Shown: positions 1 through 6,837, counted from the stretch's first letter. The stretch is 8,401 nucleotides of DNA from an uncultured Eubacteriales bacterium (GCA_900545455.1 UQZF01000124.1:1-8401); one strand, 5' to 3'. Program-made: numbers and translations. The notes: generated by a model not told the origin, from the letters alone.

Positions 1-41
1 ACATATCATATTATCATTCTATCTTCGTATTAACTTCTGCA

Positions 42-260
42 CTATTCGGTCTTATCATCAACATCAGCGGACTCCGCCGCGACTGCAGCTTCCGATGCGA
101 CCTTGGCATCATGCTTGCTGCGAAGCTTACCGCCTAAAATAACAGCGCAGACAATAACTGCCATCATAAAAAGAGCAGTAAGGATTTCTGTGAATACGTC
201 ATTTCCTAAAGTAAAAATATCCGCCGTATCCGATGCGGCAAGAACCATATTCCATGCCAT
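42..260 (-). CDS. Small single-pass membrane protein, 72 aa, function unknown
   Basis: I do not recognise a characterised function. The start is supported by AAGGAGGG (275-268) seven bases before the ATG. Seen in the protein: a short N-terminal stretch, one hydrophobic helix at about residues 25-44, a basic turn right after it (GGKLRSKHDAK, residues 43-53), then an Ala/Glu/Asp-rich hydrophilic tail to residue 72. The positive-inside rule predicts the tail in the cytoplasm. There are no cysteine pairs, His motifs or enzymatic signatures. From memory, short proteins with one helix followed by a GxKLRxxxDAK-like basic patch recur in Lachnospiraceae and often carry unreliable names; I could not check this. 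It lies 58 bp downstream of the MutS-like ATPase on the same strand and is probably cotranscribed. That it is a real gene is fairly sure; its role is open. Confidence 0.75.
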   Translation of the reverse strand: MAWNMVLAASDTADIFTLGNDVFTEILTALFMMAVIVCAVILGGKLRSKHDAKVASEAAVAAESADVDDKTE

Positions 261-318
261 AGCCCAACCCTCCTTAAATGTATTATGGATTTAAGTCTAT
301 CACAAATCAAAATAACGG

Positions 319-2010
319 TCAAGACGAAACTGTCGTCCAGCTTCCGCTCTCCTCAAAGCTTCTCGCCGCCTGCGTTGCCTGCTCAAGAATTGACTTGTCA
401 TAGCCGAGAAGCCCCAAAAGCTTTATCGCGTTGCGGCTCGTCGCGCGCCCCTTTAAAAGCTTATAGCTGAATCTCACATCATTGTCCGTGATTTCCTCGG
501 TAAAATGATAATTCCGGTAAAATTTTTCAAGAATGCCCGTAAGCTCAATGTCATGTGTCGCCGCAAAACATATCGTGTCCGTGCATGCAAGACCTTTTAA
601 TATCTGCGATGATGCCGCGATTCGCTCAACCGTGTTCGTTCCCCTCAAAACCTCGTCTATAAAGCACAGAACCGGATATTCGCTGTCTGCCGATGCAGCA
701 TCCATAATTCTTTTTAAAGACTTAATCTCAACCATATAGTAGCTCTCGCTTCCCAAAAGGTTGTCCTTCAACGCCATCGAGGAATATATCCTGAAACGTC
801 TGCCGCGGTACGACTTTGCCGTCGCGAAATCAAGCGTCTGTGAAAGAAGCGCACATATTCCCGCCGAGCGAAGGAAGGTCGACTTTCCGGATGCGTTAGA
901 GCCTGTGATAAGCACACTTGAGTCCGTCTTTATCGAGTTGGCAACAGGCTCCTCTATGAGAGGATGATACAGCTCGTCCGCCTCAAACATGAGTGCCCGT
1001 CCGTCCGCAAACGTCGGCTCACAGGTATACGGAAGGCTCTCCTTGTAGGACGCGGCAGCTATGAGCGCATCAAAGTACCCGAGTCTGTTGTACAGCGCCC
1101 ACACGGAAGCCTTCTTCTTGTTGAGGCTGTTCACGACAAAGCAGAACTTTATAATGTCAAGATGCGTAATCATTCTGACATAGTCAAGCACGAACTCCAA
1201 AATTCCGCCCTTTCCCGTAGCCATAATCCACGAGAAGCGTCTCACGCCGTCAAACTCATGAAAAAGACTTGAGAGCTCCTCCGAATAGCCCGATATGCCA
1301 TCAACATTCTTTTTTAATATGTTCTTTGCGCACGCGCACATTGAGAACACCTGCTTGATGCACACAAAGTATGTCTCAATCTCAGCCTTGAACTTAAAAT
1401 ATGACACAACATTTATCACCGCCATGCCAATGACTGCCCACATTCCTGTCGCGATGTTGACCGTAAGGCAGTATACGAGCGCTGCGACAAACAAAAAGAA
1501 CATGGCAAAATGCGGTGCCGCCGAGGTCTTTTCACACTCCCCGATGCTCTCAATATAATCAGCCACCGACATCTTTCTGCTGTAGCCAAAACCCGAATAT
1601 ATCATTGAAAGCTCCGTGCGTTCCTTCTCATGCCCTGCAAAGTACTGCATGAGGCGCGCCCTCTCCTTCAGCTCCTTATCCTCCACAATCGGGGTTCTAA
1701 GCATCCTATACAGTGCCTCCTGCCCGAGCGAGGATGCCGTGGAATCCATATCCTTATACACCGCATCCATGTTGAGGTCGTTCCATGTTATATCGTCAAC
1801 CGCATTGTTCTCATCGATATTCTGCAAAAAAAAGCCGTGCGAAATATTCTCAAACTCCTCGTGAATATACTTCTTGTCCGCCTTTTTTCCGAACGACTCC
1901 CTTATCTTCCTCATATTACTCTGCTTAATCTTATTCGCCTGACATATGAAAAATATAAGAAAAGCCGCTATCGGGATGCCAAAATACACAAACCAGTCTG
2001 TAACCGTCAT
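319..2010 (-). CDS. Membrane-anchored MutS-family ATPase (MutS domain V protein)
   Basis: A 563-residue protein with a complete MutS-type ABC ATPase at its C-terminus. Walker A is GSNASGKST (370-378), the signature-like segment SESYYMVEIKSL is at 421-432, Walker B CFIDEVLRGTNT at 449-460 and the switch histidine ATHD at 484-487. The segment LYHPLIEEPVANSI (348-361) matches the conserved lead-in to MutS domain V. Residues about 88-320 resemble the core/lever region (MDSTASSLGQEALYRMLRTP, 88-107). The N-terminal mismatch-binding domain with its Phe-x-Glu motif is absent, and so is a Smr nuclease tail. Hydrophobic segments at about 7-23, 167-183 and 186-204 predict membrane anchoring. It is therefore unlikely to be the canonical mismatch-repair MutS (about 850 residues); the physiological role of this subfamily is not established to my knowledge. 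The start has GAGGA seven bases upstream. The gene lies 209 bp after spoIVA, behind a structured leader. Confidence 0.88.
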   Translation of the reverse strand: MTVTDWFVYFGIPIAAFLIFFICQANKIKQSNMRKIRESFGKKADKKYIHEEFENISHGFFLQNIDENNAVDDITWNDLNMDAVYKDMDSTASSLGQEALYRMLRTPIVEDKELKERARLMQYFAGHEKERTELSMIYSGFGYSRKMSVADYIESIGECEKTSAAPHFAMFFLFVAALVYCLTVNIATGMWAVIGMAVINVVSYFKFKAEIETYFVCIKQVFSMCACAKNILKKNVDGISGYSEELSSLFHEFDGVRRFSWIMATGKGGILEFVLDYVRMITHLDIIKFCFVVNSLNKKKASVWALYNRLGYFDALIAAASYKESLPYTCEPTFADGRALMFEADELYHPLIEEPVANSIKTDSSVLITGSNASGKSTFLRSAGICALLSQTLDFATAKSYRGRRFRIYSSMALKDNLLGSESYYMVEIKSLKRIMDAASADSEYPVLCFIDEVLRGTNTVERIAASSQILKGLACTDTICFAATHDIELTGILEKFYRNYHFTEEITDNDVRFSYKLLKGRATSRNAIKLLGLLGYDKSILEQATQAARSFEESGSWTTVSS

Positions 2011-2045
2011 AGCATTGTCCTCGTTTCATAATTTTGCTAACTGAC

Positions 2046-2110
2046 GTTGGACAATTCTTCTATAATTACCGCTTGACACGCTCCGCTGCATTATAGAAGA
2101 ACTATCCAAC
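2046..2110 (-). repeat. 21-bp inverted repeat with 23-nt loop (leader hairpin or small palindromic element)
   Basis: The arms are 2046-2066 and 2090-2110 and are complementary except at two positions. Read on the minus strand, both exceptions are G-U wobbles, so the minus-strand RNA pairs along all 21 positions. Read on the plus strand they are C-A and A-C mismatches. The arms are AT-rich while the loop (2067-2089) is clearly GC-richer. The hexamer AACTGA occurs at 2039-2044 and again at 2108-2113, next to or overlapping the ends. No T-run follows the 3' arm, which argues against a terminator. It lies 35 nt before the MutS-like start codon. It could be a leader regulatory structure or a MITE-like palindromic repeat. 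Confidence 0.7.
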
Positions 2111-2111
2111 T

Positions 2112-2134
2112 GAACTTTGCAGAATACAAAGTTC
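2112..2134 (-). repeat. 8-bp perfect hairpin in the MutS-like gene leader
   Basis: GAACTTTG and CAAAGTTC form a perfect 8-bp inverted repeat around a 7-nt loop. No run of T follows on either strand, so it is not a typical intrinsic terminator. It sits one base from the larger inverted repeat at 2046-2110. Confidence 0.6.
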
Positions 2135-2157
2135 TTAAATACTCAAATAACAAAAGT

Positions 2158-2186
2158 ATCTTACCATAATATGCCTTCGAACTCAA
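2158..2186 (-). promoter_or_regulatory. Candidate sigma-A promoter for the MutS-like gene
   Basis: On the minus strand TTGAGT (2186-2181) is separated by exactly 17 nt from TAAGAT (2163-2158), which is preceded by TG one base away (extended -10). Each hexamer matches consensus at 4 of 6 positions. Transcription would begin near 2151 and give a leader of about 140 nt carrying both hairpins described below. It is the best match I found between spoIVA and this gene, but AT-rich DNA produces such matches by chance. Confidence 0.35.
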
Positions 2187-2219
2187 TTATTTATATTTTC
2201 TTTTTTATATTCTTGAAAA

Positions 2220-3689
2220 TCATATTATAAGACAGATAAGTCCCCCGCTGTTGTCGTTAACAACCTTCTGCATGGTGTCCATAAGCTTCGTCTGGCAGTC
2301 ATCGTTCATCATCGCAAGCTTGGTTCTTATGCCGTCGTCGACAAGCTGCTCTATCGTCTTTCCGAATATATTGATATCCCACGCATCGCCTTTTTTCGTG
2401 TTCTCATCAATATATTTCTTGAGGTCGTTTGCCTGCTCCTCGCTTCCGACGATAGGTGCAATCTCGGTGCCGATGTTGACCTTAATCATGTGATACGACG
2501 GGCTCTCAGCCTTAATCTTTACGCCGTACCTTCCGCCGTTTTTGATTACCTCGGGCTCCGATATGCTTATCTCATCCCTCGACGGCGACACCACACCATA
2601 ACCCTTCTGCTTTACGGTGTCTATAGCAGCCGTGTATCTCTCAAGTCCCCTCTTTTCCTTGGCATATTCTTTGACAAGATTAATCAGCTCGAACTCATTC
2701 TCAATCTTTTGACCTGCAAGGGAGCTTAACATATCGTAATACAGGCTGTCGTCGACCTTGAAGGTCAATCGGATTATGCCGTCAGCCATATCAATCTGCT
2801 CGCTCTTTACATCCTCGACATACTCATTCTGAACCTTGATGCTGTCCTTTGTGAAATCCCTTATATATGTAATCCTGTCAAGTATCTGACCTGCGCACTC
2901 AACCATCGCCTTCTTTATATCGTTGTCGTCGGGCAGCGTCTCTATCCACCTGTCAAAATAGAACTCGATTCCGTTTACCGGGAAGCTGTTTAACAGAAGC
3001 TCGAGCGTCCTGTTGACATCCTCGAGCGTAAGCCTCTCACAGTCGAGACTTACCGCCTCGGTCGCGTAGGTCTTTTTTATCTCGTCGACACATTCCGTGG
3101 CAAGCTTTGATGTCGGATTCTTTGAATTTACGACCACAACAAAGGGCTTTCCTATCTTTTTTAACTCCTCGATTGTCGCCGCCTCCGCAGCCTTGTAGCT
3201 GTCCCTCGGCAGCTCCCCGATGCTTCCGTCGGTAGTCATCACGATTCCGACCGTCGAGTGATCCTTTATGACCTTTCTCGTGCCGAACTCTGCCGCCTCC
3301 GAAAAAGGTATCTCATAATCGTACCACGGTGTCTTTACGAGCCTCTCATGCCCCTCCTCGACAACGCCCGTGGCACCGTCAATCATAAAGCCTACGCAGT
3401 CTATAAGTCTTATTTTCATAGACACATCCTCGATAGGAGTTATCGTACACGCTTCCCTCGGAATGAACTTAGGCTCCGTGGTCATAACGGTTTTTCCCGC
3501 CGCAGACTGCGGAAGCTCATCCTTGGTGCGTTCCTTTCCTGCGCCGTCCTCCATGTACGGGAGAATCAGTTTTTCCGCAAAATGTTTTATGAACGTGGAT
3601 TTGCCGCTTCTCACCGGTCCAACAACACCGATGTAGATTTCCCCCTCCGTTCTCGCGTTTATATCCTTGTAAATGTTATATGTATCCAA
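2220..3689 (-). CDS. spoIVA: Stage IV sporulation protein A, spore coat morphogenetic ATPase
   Basis: SpoIVA coats the mother-cell face of the forespore outer membrane, hydrolyses ATP to polymerise irreversibly, and forms the basement layer for the coat; in Bacillus it is tethered by SpoVM. The 489-residue product matches the family length (492 in B. subtilis). Seen: Walker A GPVRSGKST (24-32, Lys30), the family stretch DELPQSAAGKTVMTTEPKF with Thr70/Thr71, Walker B LIDCVG (Asp97), and the conserved ending NSGGLICLII. The start is taken as TTG at 3689-3687, giving MDTYNIYKDI, which aligns with family N-termini and puts Lys30, Thr70/71 and Asp97 at the B. subtilis numbers. A second TTG two codons upstream (3695) would give 491 residues. 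It follows gpsA after 83 nt. Expression is expected in the mother cell under sigma-E (family knowledge). Confidence 0.96.
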   Translation of the reverse strand: MDTYNIYKDINARTEGEIYIGVVGPVRSGKSTFIKHFAEKLILPYMEDGAGKERTKDELPQSAAGKTVMTTEPKFIPREACTITPIEDVSMKIRLIDCVGFMIDGATGVVEEGHERLVKTPWYDYEIPFSEAAEFGTRKVIKDHSTVGIVMTTDGSIGELPRDSYKAAEAATIEELKKIGKPFVVVVNSKNPTSKLATECVDEIKKTYATEAVSLDCERLTLEDVNRTLELLLNSFPVNGIEFYFDRWIETLPDDNDIKKAMVECAGQILDRITYIRDFTKDSIKVQNEYVEDVKSEQIDMADGIIRLTFKVDDSLYYDMLSSLAGQKIENEFELINLVKEYAKEKRGLERYTAAIDTVKQKGYGVVSPSRDEISISEPEVIKNGGRYGVKIKAESPSYHMIKVNIGTEIAPIVGSEEQANDLKKYIDENTKKGDAWDINIFGKTIEQLVDDGIRTKLAMMNDDCQTKLMDTMQKVVNDNSGGLICLII

Positions 3690-3698
3690 AAACAAAAG

Positions 3699-3706
3699 CC
3701 TCCTCC
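3699..3706 (-). promoter_or_regulatory. Shine-Dalgarno of spoIVA, GGAGGAGG
   Basis: On the minus strand GGAGGAGG contains two overlapping GGAGG cores. The downstream core (3703-3699) is 9 nt from the TTG at 3689, an ideal spacing. The upstream core (3706-3702) is 6 nt from the TTG at 3695. Spacing alone therefore cannot decide the start; protein alignment favours 3689. A strong Shine-Dalgarno is expected to compensate for a TTG initiator. Confidence 0.75.
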
Positions 3707-3744
3707 GAATATAATTTACAACTGCTAAATTATATTCAAAGGAG
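3703..3744 (-). promoter_or_regulatory. Hairpin partly occluding the spoIVA Shine-Dalgarno
   Basis: An 11-bp perfect inverted repeat (arms 3707-3717 and 3727-3737, loop 3718-3726) is seen directly. In the minus-strand RNA the stem can be extended past a UUU bulge: CUCC (3744-3741) pairs with GGAG (3706-3703), the first half of the Shine-Dalgarno. There is no U-run, so it is not a terminator. A translational control role is inference. Confidence 0.5.
3729..3736 (-). promoter_or_regulatory. Possible sigma-E-like -10 element of spoIVA
   Basis: AATATAAT on the minus strand resembles the sigma-E -10 consensus (CATAYAAT-like; only the first base deviates). A -35 at the expected distance is poor (TCTAATG, 3757-3751). 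Transcription would start near 3723, inside the loop of the hairpin, leaving a leader of about 34 nt without the 5' arm. The site is weak, but spoIVA genes usually have a mother-cell promoter. Confidence 0.25.
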
Positions 3745-3772
3745 ACTCCTCATTAGAACACAATATTAAAAT

Positions 3773-4768
3773 TTATTCGTACTCAACCTTCCTGTCACGA
3801 ACCATGAGCTCATGTACAGCGTCCTTTGCACTCTTGTCCTCGAACAGAATCTCGTTGATTTTCTCGGTAATCGGCATTGGAATGTTATATTTTCTTGCAA
3901 GAATGAGCGCAGCCTTGGCTGAATATACGCCCTCAACCACCATCTGAACCTCATCCATGGCTTCCTTCATCGTCTTACCCTGACCGATAAGTATTCCGGC
4001 ACGTCTGTTACGGCTGTGCATACTTGCACAGGTAACAATGAGATCACCCATTCCCGTAAGTCCGTAGAAAGTCTGAAGTCTGCCTCCCATCGCAACACCG
4101 AGCCTTGAAATCTCGTGGATTCCTCTTGTGATAAGCGCCGCCTTGGTGTTGTCACCGTAGCCCAAGCCGTCGGCTATTCCTGCCGCAAGCGCGATGACAT
4201 TCTTTAACGAACCTCCAACCTCTATTCCAAGCATATCAGAGCTTGTATATATACGGAAATTCTCATTCATAAAAAGATTCTGCAAAAAACGTGCTGTCTC
4301 CTCGTTCTCGGAGCCGATAACGCATGTCGTCGGTATAAATCTGCTGACCTCCTCGGCGTGGGTAGGACCTGACAAAACCGCAACCTCGGCTGTAGGAAGC
4401 TCCTCCTTTATTACCTGTGAAAGCGTGTGCAGACTGCTCTCCTCGATTCCCTTTGCCACATCGACGATAATCTGTCCGTCCTTTATGTATGGTGCAAATT
4501 TAGCCGCTGTTGATCGTGTGTACGGCGATGCGACAGCCATGACAATGACATCCTTGTCGTCAAGAGCTTCTTTAAGTTCTTCCGTAAGATTAATTGTCGG
4601 TGGAATAATTACTCCCGGCAGACATCTCTTATTCTCATGTTCCTCTTTTAAAAGTTCAATTTCCTTAGGAAGTGCCGACCATACAGTCACTTCATGCCCG
4701 TTTTTCTCAAGAACAAGAGCAAGGGCAAGTCCCCAGCTTCCTGCTCCGGCTATACATACCTTTGACAT
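3773..4768 (-). CDS. gpsA: NAD(P)H-dependent glycerol-3-phosphate dehydrogenase
   Basis: Cytoplasmic enzyme reducing dihydroxyacetone phosphate to sn-glycerol-3-phosphate, the backbone for phospholipids. The 331-residue product has the Rossmann motif GAGSWG (8-13), the conserved AKGIE (Lys106), SGPTHAEEV (133-141), and the family signature GSLKNVIALAAG with catalytic Lys189, followed by GYGDN (203-207). Length agrees with the family (about 330-345). The start is the ATG at 4768-4766: it follows AAGGAG with a 7-nt gap and begins MSKVCIAGAG. An in-frame start 13 codons upstream would lie inside plsY and add a non-conserved extension. The plsY stop is one base before this ATG (TGATATG), so translational coupling with plsY is likely. 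The upstream neighbour consumes its product, so the pair forms a phosphatidic acid module. Confidence 0.97.
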   Translation of the reverse strand: MSKVCIAGAGSWGLALALVLEKNGHEVTVWSALPKEIELLKEEHENKRCLPGVIIPPTINLTEELKEALDDKDVIVMAVASPYTRSTAAKFAPYIKDGQIIVDVAKGIEESSLHTLSQVIKEELPTAEVAVLSGPTHAEEVSRFIPTTCVIGSENEETARFLQNLFMNENFRIYTSSDMLGIEVGGSLKNVIALAAGIADGLGYGDNTKAALITRGIHEISRLGVAMGGRLQTFYGLTGMGDLIVTCASMHSRNRRAGILIGQGKTMKEAMDEVQMVVEGVYSAKAALILARKYNIPMPITEKINEILFEDKSAKDAVHELMVRDRKVEYE

Positions 4769-4769
4769 A

Positions 4770-5432
4770 TCAGTTCTCCTTCTTTCCACTCCATAGTTTA
4801 CGTTCATTTCCGTGAATAAGTCTGACTATATTTGCCCTGTGCCTCCAAAAAGCGAGCACGGTAAGAACAGCAACAATCGCTATAGCCTCAACCGTTTCTG
4901 CCGGATACAGCCCCGGTATCATTCCGTTGACAGCAAAAATAATGAATTCAACAAGAAATCCCGTCATCATGACAAGTGAGCCAAGAGATACATATCTGCT
5001 GATAATAGTCACAATCATAAATGTACAAAAACCAAGAAGTATGAGCGGCCAATATCCGAGAGAAACTATCACTCCCGACGAGGCGGCAATGCCCTTTCCA
5101 CCCTTAAATCCAAGATAGAACGGAAAATTATGTCCGAGAATCACACCGAAACCGCTGTAAAGAACAAGTACCATAATAATATCCGCATGACTCTGACCGA
5201 ATATGAGTCTCACAACCGTAGCCGCAAGCACAGCCTTGACCATATCACCTATATATGTGATGATTCCGGCTTTCTTTCCGAGCACGCGGAGTGCGTTAGT
5301 GGTCCCGGCATTTCCGCTTCCCTCCTTGCGAATATCAATTCCGTGCATCTTGCCATACAAATATCCTGTCTGAAAAAGTCCGAATACGTATCCGATGACC
5401 AGACAAATAAGACGTTGTACTATTGTTTCCAT
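4770..5432 (-). CDS. plsY: Acyl-phosphate:glycerol-3-phosphate 1-acyltransferase PlsY
   Basis: Integral membrane enzyme moving an acyl group from acyl-phosphate (made by PlsX) to glycerol-3-phosphate, giving lysophosphatidic acid. The three family motifs are visible: GSGNAGTTN (38-46), GFKGGKGIA (108-116) and HRANIVRLIHGNE (198-210). HNFP at 101-104 is also typical. Hydrophobic segments at about 4-20, 58-78, 84-100, 121-146, 150-170 and 181-196 fit the multi-pass topology. At 220 residues it is slightly longer than many PlsY proteins (about 190-210), with a basic hydrophilic tail (RKLWSGKKEN). The ATG is preceded by AGGA at a 7-nt spacing, and a stronger AGGAG overlaps the end of der. It starts 12 nt after the der stop and ends one base before gpsA, so all three are very likely cotranscribed. 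Confidence 0.96.
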   Translation of the reverse strand: METIVQRLICLVIGYVFGLFQTGYLYGKMHGIDIRKEGSGNAGTTNALRVLGKKAGIITYIGDMVKAVLAATVVRLIFGQSHADIIMVLVLYSGFGVILGHNFPFYLGFKGGKGIAASSGVIVSLGYWPLILLGFCTFMIVTIISRYVSLGSLVMMTGFLVEFIIFAVNGMIPGLYPAETVEAIAIVAVLTVLAFWRHRANIVRLIHGNERKLWSGKKEN

Positions 5433-5444
5433 GATATATCCTGT

Positions 5445-6770
5445 CTACTCCTTTTCGTTTCTCTCGCGAATTATGAACTTTAATGCCGTTCCCCTGAAGC
5501 CGAACGCCTCTCTTATCTTGTTCTCAATATATCTTGTATACGAGAAGTGCATGAGCTCCTTGTCATTTACAAATATAACGAACGTAGGCGGAGCAACCGC
5601 AACCTGTGTCATATAGAATATCTTGAGACGGCGTCCCTTATCTGAAGGCGGCTGCTGCATTGCGACTGCTTCCGAGAGAATTTCATTGAGAACACCCGTC
5701 TGGATTCTCAAGTTCTGGTTCTCTATAACCATATCTATCATGTCATAGAGCTTATTAAGTCTCTGCCCCGTCTCAGCCGACACAAACATCACCTCGGCAT
5801 AAGGAATGAAAGATAAAATTTCCTTAATCTTATTGTTGTGTTCGTACATGGTCTTGTCGTTCTTCTCTATGGCATCCCATTTATTGACAACAACAATTAT
5901 TCCTTTGCCTCTCTCATGCGCGATACCGGCTATCTTGGCGTCCTGCTCCGTGACACCCTCAGTCGCATCAATAACAACAAGTACGACATCTGCACGCTCA
6001 ACCGCGCTGACGGTACGGATGATGCTGTAACGCTCAAGATCTTCTTTGATTTTGCTCTTCCTTCTTAATCCTGCCGTGTCGATAAACACATACTCTCTGC
6101 CCTGATACTTCACTTCCGTATCAATGGCATCACGGGTTGTTCCGGCAATGTTCGATACGATGACACGGTTAGCTCCCGTGAGCTTATTGATTATGGACGA
6201 CTTACCTACATTAGGCTTACCTACTATGGCAACACGAGGACGTTCATCCTCGGTATCGGTGAGCATCTCCTCCGTAAAATGTCCCGTAACGGCGTCAAGC
6301 ATATCACCAAAGCCGAGCCTGTTGACCGATGATATCGGCATCGGATCACCTATTCCGAGATTGTAAAACTCATACACATCCGGCATCATCTTGTTGAAAT
6401 CGTCAACCTTATTTACAACAAGCACGATAGGCTTGCCTGAACGTCTGAGCATATCGGCCACCTTAGAATCCGAATCCACAAGCCCCTGCTTCACATCGAC
6501 AAGGAATATGATTACGTCTGCAGTGTCAATGGCAATCTGCGCCTGCTCTCTCATCTGTGCAAGGATGATATCCTTGCTGTCAGGCTCAATACCGCCTGTA
6601 TCAATCATGGTAAAATTATAACGAAGCCATTCAACATCGGCATATATTCTGTCTCTTGTTACACCCGGAGTGTCCTTAACTATTGAAATCTGCTGTCCGG
6701 CAAGTGCGTTGAACAGCGTCGATTTTCCGACATTCGGTCTGCCTACTATGGCAACTATCGGTTTACTCAT
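5445..6770 (-). CDS. der: Ribosome-assembly GTPase Der (EngA), tandem G domains
   Basis: Essential GTPase for maturation of the 50S ribosomal subunit. The 441-residue product has two Era-type G domains in tandem, which is diagnostic. Domain 1: GRPNVGKS (10-17), VTRD (37-40), DTGG (57-60), NKVD (120-123). Domain 2: GKPNVGKS (184-191), TTRD (211-214), DTAG (231-234), NKWD (296-299), SAETG (331-335). The C-terminal KH-like domain occupies about 350-441 and includes the typical VAPPTFVIFVND (392-403). Length is as usual for the family (about 436-440). The ATG follows GAGGTG with a 5-nt spacing. It heads the tight operon der-plsY-gpsA and probably feeds spoIVA by read-through. The gene is divergent from prs across 196 bp carrying a good promoter. 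Confidence 0.98.
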   Translation of the reverse strand: MSKPIVAIVGRPNVGKSTLFNALAGQQISIVKDTPGVTRDRIYADVEWLRYNFTMIDTGGIEPDSKDIILAQMREQAQIAIDTADVIIFLVDVKQGLVDSDSKVADMLRRSGKPIVLVVNKVDDFNKMMPDVYEFYNLGIGDPMPISSVNRLGFGDMLDAVTGHFTEEMLTDTEDERPRVAIVGKPNVGKSSIINKLTGANRVIVSNIAGTTRDAIDTEVKYQGREYVFIDTAGLRRKSKIKEDLERYSIIRTVSAVERADVVLVVIDATEGVTEQDAKIAGIAHERGKGIIVVVNKWDAIEKNDKTMYEHNNKIKEILSFIPYAEVMFVSAETGQRLNKLYDMIDMVIENQNLRIQTGVLNEILSEAVAMQQPPSDKGRRLKIFYMTQVAVAPPTFVIFVNDKELMHFSYTRYIENKIREAFGFRGTALKFIIRERNEKE

Positions 6771-6837
6771 TTTTTCACCTCTTTATAAAATAAATATTCT
6801 AGTGGGATTTTCAAAATTAAAAATTTGCAACATTTAC

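Noticed and set aside
1..41. Terminator or further gene after the 72-residue gene
   Set aside because: This AT-rich stub shows no hairpin or start site that I can support; the window ends too soon.
282..310. Promoter TTGATT-N17-CATAAT (minus strand) before the 72-residue gene
   Set aside because: The predicted start near 275 would fall on the first base of the ribosome binding site, leaving a 15-nt leader; cotranscription from the MutS-like gene is simpler.
2061..2095. Promoters based on TATAAT in each arm of the large inverted repeat and TTGACA in its loop
   Set aside because: Neither TATAAT (2061-2066 plus, 2095-2090 minus) has a -35 at 16-18 nt, and TTGACA at 2073-2078 has no -10 at the right distance; they follow from the AT-rich palindrome.
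2046..2134. Intrinsic terminator for spoIVA
   Set aside because: Neither hairpin is followed by a U-run on the minus strand, and both lie more than 80 nt after the spoIVA stop codon.
3258..3728. 156-codon open frame on the plus strand opposite the 5' half of spoIVA
   Set aside because: It is antisense to conserved SpoIVA ATPase sequence, has Arg/Tyr/Leu-rich low-information composition and no recognisable motif.
4194..4796. 200-codon open frame on the plus strand opposite gpsA
   Set aside because: The translation is Ser/Thr-rich without domain features and lies entirely antisense to a clear gpsA; the frame is open because of the codon bias of the real gene.
4769..4807. 13-codon N-terminal extension of gpsA
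   Set aside because: It lies within the plsY coding region and precedes the standard MSKVCIAGAGSWG start, which has its own AAGGAG at 7 nt.
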